Assembly (NCBI GenBank): GCA_032358255.1
Contig: JAULBX010018857.1
Coordinates: 230,190 to 294,189, forward strand
Direction: 5' to 3'
Source of the DNA: Heterotrichella gracilis
Taxonomy: Eukaryota; Sar; Xanthophyceae; Tribonematales; Xanthonemataceae
DNA length: 64,000 nucleotides
The translations under genes and the position numbers were made by a program. The first letter of the stretch is position 1; each line of letters begins with the position of its first letter. Positions 34,582 to 48,970 of this stretch are shown piece after piece. The notes under the pieces were generated by a model, which saw only the letters and a program-made list of their open reading frames with translations, was not told the origin of the DNA and made no database searches.

Positions 34582-35198
34582 GGGGTGGTGGGCACTAGTA
34601 ACTAGGAAGGGATGGACACGGTGGAAGACGTATTCAGAGGCGAGAGTAGCGTGCCAAAAAGTTGTAGACGGTGAAAGTGGCACAAGAGGTACAGTGGGCT
34701 TGCTTTGCTGGGGAAATGTTCGCTTGCAACCAGCGTCAGTCTCCCACACGGGGACAGTGCGCAACCGTCCTGCAACTTTGTAGAAGACGAAGGTGGGAGT
34801 GCGAAAGGAATAACAGAAGCGTTGTCTCTAATTGAGCTTCTTCAACGTTGGGCAAGGCTTTGGCTTTTGCAACTAGGTTTACGATGTGCTCTCAGCTATA
34901 TAGCTCGTGGCCGCCACCGCTGCCAGGTGTCAAGCGCTGGAGAGGCCCACTGCATGCATGCATTTGCTAAACATATAGGCGTTCCGGAAGGAGCAACCGG
35001 CTGCTTTATTGCTCTTTAAAAACCCCACCTCTAGTACTTTGCAACCACTGTGCAACTCAAAATCGGAGTTGCCGTCACAGCTTTGAATATCGTTTGAACA
35101 GCACCCCTTGCTGGCATACACTGCGGATCCCACGCTGTCACAAACCAAACCCCTTCTTAACGTATGATGGGTGGCTAGGTGCCGAGCACAGTCGTAGC
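34582..35198. promoter_or_regulatory. Divergent intergenic region, RAF1 and ELP3
   Basis: 617 bp lie between the two start codons. No separate gene seen. If the longer RAF1 start (34764) is used, about 430 bp remain. Confidence 0.5.
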
Positions 35199-40590
<5,392 letters not shown>

Positions 40591-42526
40591 GGGAAGGTAT
40601 GGGTGTTACATGGGCAACGGCTTGGGGGAGGGGGGGGGCGGGGTGCAGAGAAGAAGGAAGAGGATGTATTAGGAGGTTGTTTTTGGGCTGCGGCAGGCTT
40701 TTCATCATATTTTATGTTATTAAGAGGAGGGGAGAAAGGTATGCACGGCCATTACTGGTTGCTGGGTTACTCCTTGGCGTGGGGCCTACATGGTCAAGGG
40801 AATGTGAGGGGGACATGCGGGGAGGAGCCTCCCCCTCGAGGGGGAAGGTGTAGGGGAAGGAAGGCGGGTGTTTGTTAATTGCAATGTTGACACTTTGGCC
40901 ATATGGGCACTTTGCGCCCAGTTTGAGCAAAGAGAAGTCGTACGATGTTACAGTAGCAAAGAAGAATGGCATTGGATGAGCATTATTGCTTAACTTCAAC
41001 TACATGTTTGCCAGTCGGTCACCACATGCCGTACAATTTGTAGAACGAAGAGTAAGTTCTAACTCGTTTGAACGTAACAACCCCTGGGTAACACACAGGC
41101 CTGCATGCAATTTCAAATATGGACAAAGCCACCATTGGTGGAACTTGTGCCCCGCGGGCAGGGCCAGGGGAGCTTCAGTGGACTCCAAGCCATGTGCATG
41201 CACCGGTATCCATACTATGATACATGCATATGTGCAGTTGGCATGGATCAGCAGTGCACGTTGACACGCTGACGGACCAAGGCCTCTTCTTGCGCTTAGC
41301 GTCAATATTGTTTTTCAGATCGTTATTTTTCCGGATGATCATCATTTCAAGACGATCAGAGTCTAGACAGCTGTTGATTTGTACACATGTCAAGCAGTGT
41401 CACTGAAATTGTAAATTTACATGCCATCATGCAAGGATGTGCAAGCAAGTGGCACTGCCCTTGCCAATTGCAAACGGGCGAGCATCTGAAATGCTGTTAC
41501 TAAGGCGGAATTTTTAATGTTGGACCGAAAATCTATCAGTGTTGAGTAGTTCCGAATGTGCAGCGCAAAATTTTGGTGCACCTGAAGTCAAACCTTGTCT
41601 TGCAATTTGCCTAGTTTACCTTCATGCATGCAGCATTACGAACCTATTTTGTGGTGCTGTACGCATTGCCCATTGTATTTAACAACATTCCATAAAAGAA
41701 ACGTTTTAATGCCATTATGTGTTGAATGTCAAGCCTAGCCTAAGGGCTACCCAAGGGCTGCCTGGCCCAGAATTTCGCTGTCCCAGCAAAGTCTTTTAAA
41801 ATTCTCCTGCCATGTAAAGTGTCACTGAAATGTCCTGAAATCTTATTGCACTTTCTTGGGATGATTCACTAGTGCCATAAAAAGCTACACTGGTGTCATA
41901 AAAAACGTTGAATGATCTGCCTTGCAAACTCAGTTGTTGTTGCCTTGCAATGATTATATGTGGCTGAGCAGATTGAGCTCCCTGTCAGCCCCCCAGAGTC
42001 AGTGACCTACGACCACCAGGAGCTAGAAATACTTGGCCAGAACGCCTTGCAGCCAATTCTTGAAAGTACCTTGGCACTGGTTTGCAGGTTGGAGACATAC
42101 GTGTCCAGTGTGCACACTGGACACCCCCACGCTGCGCAGGTGTTGCCCACAGCGTCAGCTGACCGTCTCAAATGTCACTGGGGCCAGCATTGGATCCGAA
42201 TGGACCCGCCTGTGGGAGCTGGGCTTGCGCACGGCGTTGAACAGGTGACAGAATTGAGTGCAACCGTTGGCTTTAGATTGTCGCCAACTACTAGAGCTCC
42301 TCCTTGCAGTGCGGATGTTCAAAAACAGAGCTGCACAATTGGATAACGTAATGCATATTCGTTTTAGTACAACAGACATTCAGGTTAATCAATGATTGGT
42401 AATCTCCCGCTTTTGTGTTTTGGCCCACAGGTGCCATACAACCACATGTATACTGCCTATCAAAACGCAGCATGCAGACTGACTTCCAAAATGAGGACTA
42501 GGAATTGCAAATCACTGATTCCAGCT
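40591..42526. other. Intergenic, tail-to-tail; one coding-like fragment
   Basis: Between the ELP3 and coiled-coil gene stops. 41972-42345 (+) reads IELPVSPPESVTYDHQELEILG..., then after a possible GT-AG intron (42066-42087) HTCPVCTLDTPTLRR and SNVTGASIGSEWTRLWELG. It has coding-like composition but no ATG and no recognised family; it may be a gene remnant. The remainder (40591-41970) shows no gene. Confidence 0.35.
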
Positions 42527-43862
42527 TTACCCATAACCACCTGTTTGATAATGCATGGTCATGCGGGCTAAACATGCGCACCTGCCCCCTAGCTCTAGCC
42601 CAAGCCTGTGTGCCTCAAGCGTGCGCATGTGTGTCTTGGTATCCTGCTCCAGCGCCTCGATCTGGCGCAGCTGTGCCTCAACCTTGCGCGCCTCTGCCTC
42701 AAAGTAGCGCACATGCCCCTTGAACTCGCCCACCACTTCTTCAAGCTGGCCCAGACGCGCCCTCAGCTGCCCCGCCAGCTCCTTGAGCGCGCATTCCTCT
42801 TCCTCAAGCGCACAATGCTCTGCCTCAAGGATGCTGCAGTAGTCGTCGGTCACTCCATCCAGCTTGCACATTGCCAAGGCGCCAGTAACCTCCTCCAAGG
42901 CACCCAGCTCAGCCCGTGGCATCACACCCTGTGCATCACCCACGGAGGCATGCTGCCGTTAGTGATGTTCAAGCAGCCTGTGCATGAATCCATGCATGCC
43001 ACTGCCAGCACCTGGCGCGGTGCACACCCAGTGTAATGATGTGAGGTCATGTGGCGACGGCACATGCGCACCTTTCCCTTGAGCTTGCGCCGCTCTTCAT
43101 CCAGCTGCCTGCTGGCATCTGAATCAGGGGTCTCTGCCATGACAGCCTGCGCATGACCCAATTTGGAAGTGACATTCAGCAGCTAGTGGCTTGGGAGTGG
43201 CTGTTGCATGGTTCATCCGAAACAGGATTTGGTTAATATTACCCACAACTGGAATTGGGTGCACATTTTGTGGTCATGCGGCATCGGCACATGCGCACCT
43301 TTCCCTTGAGCTTGCGCTGCTCTTCATCCAGCTGCCTGCTGGCATCTGTTTCAGGGGTCTCTGCCAGGGAAGTGGACTCCGCCTCTGCCGTGACATCCTG
43401 CGCATAGCCCAGGGTGACATGCAGCAGTCAGTGGCTCGGGAGTGGCTGTTGCATGGTTAACCCAAATGCGCTGGATATGGTTAATTTTACCCGTAGCTGG
43501 AATTAGGTGCACATTTTGAGGTCAAGCAGCGACGGCACATTCGCACCTTTCCCTTGAGCTTGCACAGCTCGTCCTCACGCTCTTTGCCAGCATGAGGGGT
43601 GTTTTTCAAGGCAGTGAAGTTCAACCCCGCCTCTGCTGTATCACCCTGCGCATGGCCCAGGGTAACATGCAGCAGTCAGTGGCTCGGGAGCAGCCTGCTG
43701 CATGGTTCCACGCATTGCTGGAAATATTAATCGGGTGCATACATGGAGGTCATGCAGCGACAAACACATGCGCACCCCTCCCTTGGGCTTGGGCTGCTCT
43801 GCGTCCAGCTCTTTGCTGGCATCAACGGTCTCTGCCACAGTATTGAACCCCGTGTCTGCCAT
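42527..43862 (-). CDS. Coiled-coil protein built from tandemly duplicated exons
   Basis: Five exons: 43862-43776, 43645-43547, 43397-43299, 43146-43072 and 42928-42527 (253 aa if exon 5 runs to its in-frame stop). Exons 1-4 are all phase 0 and encode variants of one module ending in QLDEE(Q/R)RKLKGK; each is followed by a donor of the form GTGCGNATGTG, and acceptors of exons 2-4 share ATGCGCAG. The last exon is a long Glu/Leu/Arg heptad-rich helix (LEEVTGALAMCKLDG, CALEEEECALKELAGQLRARL, EAQLRQIEALEQD). A donor-like GTGCGCATG also exists at 42581, so the true 3' end could be spliced differently. No family recognised. A structural or scaffold role is all that can be inferred. Confidence 0.6.
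43072..43862 (-). repeat. Tandem exon-plus-intron duplication array
   Basis: Four units with a period of about 220-250 bp, each one exon of the coiled-coil gene with its flanking intron. Shared intron sequences include GGCTCGGGAG/GGTTGCATGG-type blocks and ATTTTGNGGTCA. Confidence 0.88.
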
Positions 43863-44174
43863 GTCGCTCTGTGGCAATACAACCACATGCACTTTGGGTG
43901 TGAGCAGGAACTTCCATGATGACATTATTGGCAAACAAAGCTATAGCATTGGATACATAATACTACTAATGGTCAATAATATTAGAGATCTCGAGTCCAC
44001 ATCAGTCTGGGGGAGGGCATGGCAACTGCAGTACATGCCTTGACACAGCTTGCAATCATGGCAATGGCCAGACTGGGTGGCATAAAATTGATGTTCTCAG
44101 GTTGCAGCATGATGTGAAAACCGGCCATCATGGCCCCATTCCTTGCCCTCCTTGCAAGGAGGCAATCAGCTGCA

Positions 44175-44227
44175 TGACATTGTCATGAGAGTCTCACATT
44201 CAATGTGAGACTCTCATGACAATGTCA
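44175..44227. repeat. Perfect 26-bp inverted repeat with 1-nt loop
   Basis: Arms 44175-44200 and 44202-44227 (TGACATTGTCATGAGAGTCT... and its exact reverse complement) flank a single C at 44201. Confidence 0.97.
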
Positions 44228-44411
44228 ATTTGGCTACTCAGTCTGACTATCAAGATCTATTGACCAAGAAACCGGAAGAACAGCAAGCAGGGAACAAGAC
44301 AGCAGATCTTTGCTGCTGACTCCAGGCAAATAAGATGGCTATGACACTCTCATAAACCCTGATACAACTATGAGAAGCCATAAGATGTCTATAATACCCA
44401 GTGTGAGAAAC

Positions 44412-44436
44412 CCCGTTTCAATATTAGAGAAACGGG
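44412..44436. repeat. 8-bp stem hairpin
   Basis: CCCGTTTC (44412-44419) and GAAACGGG (44429-44436) flank a 9-nt A/T-rich loop. Confidence 0.8.
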
Positions 44437-45443
44437 CTCATGGGCGACAGCTCAAGGCAAGTCTGCAGTCTGAGACAGCGAGCTTTGGCAAAGCCTCTCG
44501 AAGACAAAGGTGACAACTGCTCTAGTGAGCCCCTGAGGAGCTCAAAACCACCCTTCCTACATCGGTTCAGTTCGCACCATGCCACGTAAACAGGAAACCT
44601 CAACCAACTACGACCACCTTTTCACAGTGAACGTTGTTGGAGGGTTACCCTGTCCCAGTTGTCACTGTCAGTGAGCAGTTGAAGGCACCAAGTTGTTCTG
44701 CCAGAGCAACTCAGTTTAGGGTTTAGGGTTGGCATCCTTGTGCTCGTTGGGAATGACGCCTGTCGCCTGTTGGCAACCGTTACAGTTACTGTTGCAGCAC
44801 CTATCAACTTCCAGCTCGACCCACACTCGTGGGTCATGACCTGACAGTTTCTCTCAGAGACGGCGTAACAACAGTTGTGACTCGTTCAACATAGTAAGTA
44901 CTTACGTCAAGCTTGAACTAAGTTCTTCATGATGGGCGTTGCCGAGAGGAAGTGGGTGTGATCCCGATTTGAAATAGGGTGGGATGAATACAAGTAGTGG
45001 ATGCGTAGGGTGGATGCCTTGCCCCTTGGACCCGAGATTCGTATTTAAACGGCCATAATAACATGTCCACAAAATCACATTGAATATTTGTTGAGACTCA
45101 CTGAATGACTCCCATTATGAGCTTTGTAAGCATCAAGAAACCTTGCGAGCTTCGGCATCCATTGGTTCAACATTTGGTATGATAGATAGGCACCAACCAC
45201 AGTTTGAGTTAAAACTGCAATGAATGGACGTCAATGTCTAACCCTCGCGACGTAGTGCTTATGCCACGCATCCGCATCCGCATGCCACGCTACGCCATGC
45301 ATGACTCCCAAATGGAATGGATGTTCCCACCCTGATCTATGGCCTGGAATGCCGTGGGATCGAGGCTCTCAGCTGCATATACTACATGCCTATACATGTA
45401 CAGCAAGCTCTTGCATTCCATCGCATGCGGCCCACTCCGCGTG

Positions 45444-48113
45444 TCACCGCTCCGCGCCCCTCGCCATCTGTTCCTCAAACCCGGGTGCAAGGTCCTCGGG
45501 CCCCTGTGGCAGTGAGTAGGTGGAGCCACCCTCCCCGCCCCCACCCGGCGTTTCCAGCGCATGTTGAAACATCTGCGATAGGGCCACACTCACCTGCACA
45601 ACGCAATTCATGGTGTTTAGGATTTTCAAGTACACCAGCATTACCATCCCTTGGCTGGGGTAATGAATGGGGTAAGAAATGCGGTAATGAATGCGGTAAT
45701 TCTATTTAAACCCACCCATGGAATTTAAACTACCGGTTTACTTTGAAATTACAGTAAACCTAGCACTGCCAGTACGGGAACATGTGTGACACACTCATCG
45801 CATGGCTCAGGTCATGGACTCTTTTACATTAAAATTTAAGCTGTATATAACGGCGCTATTTTTCTATATTTTATTATATGCGGCGTTGCCAGGCGCATTC
45901 TGCCACATGTGCCCCACTCACCGCATGGCTCAGGCTCATTGACTCCTGCAGGCGGCCAATGGGTATGGAGCACAGCACGTCACAGGCAGCCACCTCCTCC
46001 GGGGTGAAACCAAGGTCCTCCCGGCCAAACACCAGTGCGATGCGGCCAGGTGGCGGGCTGCCGGTGGTGGTGGTGCTGCTGGTGTTGGTGGTGTTGGTGG
46101 TGTTGGTGGGGGTGGTGGCGGCGGCATTGGTGGAGAGGGGGTTGGCGATGTGGGGCGCGATGGTGTGGATGTGGTGGAGGAGGTCGGGGATGTTGGTGAA
46201 GGAGGTGGGTGCGCCTGTGGGTGGGGGTGGGGGTGGGAAATGGCATGGTTGATGGCGCAGCAATTGTGGCTGCATCGCTGTTGCGTGCCCCAGATTGGTT
46301 GGCACGTGGGCACCCTATCCTGCACAATCCCATGTCCCTTCAATCATCACTAATGGGTACCCTGTATTCCAACATGGGTGTACACCATATGTAACATGGG
46401 CGGATGCACCCAGCTGAACCACATACCCAGCATGACCCCTGTCCCCTAACCCCTAAACCATATACCTAAACCCCACACCCACCTTGCACCCATCGGGTGA
46501 AGCCCACACTGACCATGCACCCCTGCAATGCATCCTCCAGCCGATCAAACACCTGGGCCCTGGGGAAACCACAAACCAGGGTTCAGGTAGAGTTCAGGGA
46601 GGGTCAAGGTTGCTACATCACAAGGCTTGCGTTGATTTCAGAGCATGCACAACTGCTGCAGTGCCACCCATGCCCAGTGCCACCCATGCCCAGCGACAGA
46701 ACTGAAGCATGCACACAGGCAGACTGACCACGTCAAAGAGATGGAAAAGAATTGACCGGAAGTGCAAAGGCACAGAATAGAGCCCCGTGCATCCAAACAG
46801 CCCTGGCCTATCCTGAAGACAGGCCAGCAATGTGTCTTCAGGACAGGCCATGTGCAAGTTAGATGCAGGACTTCTCACCCCACCTGTACAGTATGTATTG
46901 CGCCCCCTTGGAGGCGCTCCTGGAGGTACGCGCTAGGTGGTTGCACCTGGAAGCATTCATGCGCACACTTGGAACTGGCGCTTCAGAAGTAGCAAAAAGG
47001 AGCAAAGAAACAGAAATAGTGAGATAGACCAGCAACAAGATGAGCCACAGGACAGAAAGGCAAGCGACAAAAAATAAACTATTTAGCCACTGCTCAGGGG
47101 TTGCTGGGTTTAGGGCGCTGGGCTCGTACCTGGGAGCCACAATGCGCAGGTCCTCACACTCAAAGCAGCCGCTGGCGCGCGCCACAGTGCCAAAGCTGAC
47201 GGGGCGCCTTGGGCTGAGCAGCACGATGCACACGTTGGCCAGCAGGGCGGGGGGGTCGAGGGTGGGCTCCCACACCAGGGTTTTCTTGGGGCCAGTGAGG
47301 TCCCTGGGAGGACAGTTGAAATTGAAATTTAGGTGCGTCTAGCTGATTCACTGCGGACATTGCAATAAGGCTAAGGGCTGGGGAGAGGATTTTAGTGCGA
47401 ATCCACGTGGCATTGTGGTGAATGCGCATGGCCCATATCGGTGAGCAGGTTCCGCAGGCCCGAGGCGCGATACCATGCTGGAATGTGAACGGAATGGATG
47501 TGAGTGGTGGAGCTCTATTGGGTTCATAGGGGGTATTTCGAGGGATGTTGTTTGGCAGTAGGTATGCTTGAAGCATGTGGTGCAAGAGGTCCGACAATGC
47601 ATAAAACCCTACTTGAAGGACTCCCCTCGGACCGCTCGCTATCCTAACCCTAAACCCTATGTGGTGCAGCAGCGAAACCCTATTTGAATGACTCCACCCA
47701 TGCCGCTTGTTTATCTATACCCTGAACCCTAAACCCTATGTGGTACAGCAGCGAAACCCTTCTTGAAGGACTTGCACCCATGCCGCTTGTTTATCGGAAC
47801 CCTAGGCCCTATGTGATGCAGCAGCGGAAACCTACTTGAAGGACTCCACCCATGCCGCTCGCTGCTCGCTCCCGCCAGACACAAACTGCTTGGACGGCTG
47901 GTTGGTGGCTGCAGCAGTCTCGAGGTCGTTGGGCCTGCCGCTACACGTGGCCGGCCAATGCCTGTGTCCTGGCTGCCGTAGCTGGTGGGGAGCGCAGTAG
48001 CTGTGTAGGTGTCCTGCTGCAGCTGCAAAGGAGAAGTGCGTTGTTTCACGTAGTATGCCTACCCACACGCATGCCAGCAGTACGGCAATAGAAAGCATTT
48101 CAGCCGCGCACAA
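45444..48113 (-). CDS. TrmH/TrmJ-type (SPOUT) RNA 2'-O-methyltransferase
   Basis: Six exons: 48113-47836, 47303-47130, 46946-46884, 46559-46483, 46214-45922, 45593-45444; frame continuous (344 aa). The first ~90 residues are organelle-signal-like and otherwise unassigned; start at 48113 or the Met at 48098. The SPOUT domain opens ANVCIVLLSPRRPVSFGTVARASG (compare family NI..VL..P..P.N.G...RA), then DLRIVAPRCNHLARTSRSASKGA and AQVFDRLEDALQGC. The SAM-binding knot is formed by RIALVFGREDLGF (about residues 255-267) and SMSLSHA (289-295), followed by VSVALSQMF. It probably 2'-O-methylates a tRNA or rRNA, possibly in plastid or mitochondrion. A Thr/Asn tract of about 20 residues (TPTNTTNTTNTSS) interrupts the domain between exon 5 start and the knot. 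Introns 1 and 5 have exon-edge echoes. Confidence 0.85.
45779..45822 (-). repeat. Echo of the methyltransferase exon 5 donor edge
   Basis: A diverged copy of 45905-45945, sharing CGCATGGCTCAGG and GACTC blocks and an ACTCA(C/T)CGCATGG donor region. The GT is altered. Confidence 0.7.
47606..47795 (-). repeat. Three echoes of the methyltransferase exon 1 donor edge
   Basis: Copies at about 47606-47641, 47658-47711 and 47732-47795 repeat the exon 1 end and donor (real 47805-47870). Unit length is about 75 bp with ACTTGAAGGACT and CCATGCCGCT cores. Spacers contain CCCTAAACCCTATGTGGT on the plus strand (TTTAGGG in sense). Confidence 0.9.
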
Positions 48114-48970
48114 GCTGTTCCAAGAGATGCAAGCAAGAATCCAATCTGCTCATACCGTGTATTGACCGTGCGCAGTCTAGGGCAAGCCCGGTGTGGCGTA
48201 GCTGGTTGGGGCAGCAGCTGTGCAGGTGTGCGGCTGCTGTTGCATGGGGCCAAGCGGTGTGCCGCTGTTGTAGCCACAGCTGCCTGGTTTGGTGTGGGGC
48301 CCGCAGGGCCATGGACAGGCGCATGGGGAGTGGGGACTGTGTGGTTGGGTGGGGTGCAATAGGGCTGTGGCACTGACTAGGCAGCCTGTCGTTCCCGGTG
48401 CGCGCACTGTGCCAGTCAGGTTATCAACAGGACTGCCATGTGTGGGTGCGGGTGCGGTTACAGGACGCTCATTGAAGCACTTCACGGCTCACAGTGTGTT
48501 GTGGGGTGTGGCAGCTGTGCTGGCGTGTGTGTGGGACTCCATGTTCACGTGGGCGCATGCACTAGCACACACAGATGGTTTGCTGCAGCAACCAAAGTCT
48601 ACGACGCAGTACAGCTTCAGGCATAAGCAAACTGGATGTAGGACAACACTTGGCAGCGTTTGGCACGGTGGTAGGGTCTTGTCAAGAGCTCAGTGGCGTG
48701 CGGCTGCACTCACCAGCGGGCACTGTGGGCCACGAATGGCGCAATATATATGTACGAGCAAAGGACAAAGCAAGGCTATTTCAGGGTGCTTTTCGTTGCA
48801 ACTTGACCAGTACAAGTGTGATAGCAATATATTTCTACTGTCACTCACCTCGGTTCTGTGGTGTGGGCATTAAGCCGTTGTGCATGCATGCATTAATGCA
48901 TGCATATGCATGCACTTGCCCGTTGGCATCATGCGCTCTTAACAAGACTGAGAACCACTAGGCGTCCAAG
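48114..48970. promoter_or_regulatory. Divergent intergenic region, methyltransferase and rhodanese
   Basis: 857 bp between start codons. 48175-48250 resembles the start region of the methyltransferase exon 1 (shared CAGCT-x-CTGC and CCAGCTACG blocks), so it may be another echo. 48884-48905 is a 22-bp palindrome. Confidence 0.5.
48884..48905. repeat. 22-bp palindrome
   Basis: Perfect self-complementary sequence centred on ATTAAT between GCATGCAT arms, about 66 bp upstream of the rhodanese start codon. Confidence 0.85.

Larger units (their letters stand above)
43863..45443. other. Intergenic; two hairpins, no gene seen
   Basis: About 1.6 kb between two minus-strand genes. It contains a perfect long inverted repeat (44175-44227), a smaller one (44412-44436), TTTAGGGTTTAGGG at 44715-44728 and a short CATCCGCATCCGCATGCC repeat near 45270. 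No open frame with family resemblance. Confidence 0.55.

Noticed and set aside
42608-43036. Plus-strand open frame of 142 codons
   Set aside because: It is antisense to the coiled-coil last exon; the minus strand has better composition, splice sites and heptads.
44880-45100. Retrotransposon or rRNA fragment
   Set aside because: No reverse-transcriptase motif, terminal repeats or recognisable rRNA sequence could be seen.
45878-46252. Plus-strand open frame with Val/Leu-rich tract
   Set aside because: Antisense shadow of the Thr/Asn repeat in the methyltransferase exon 5.
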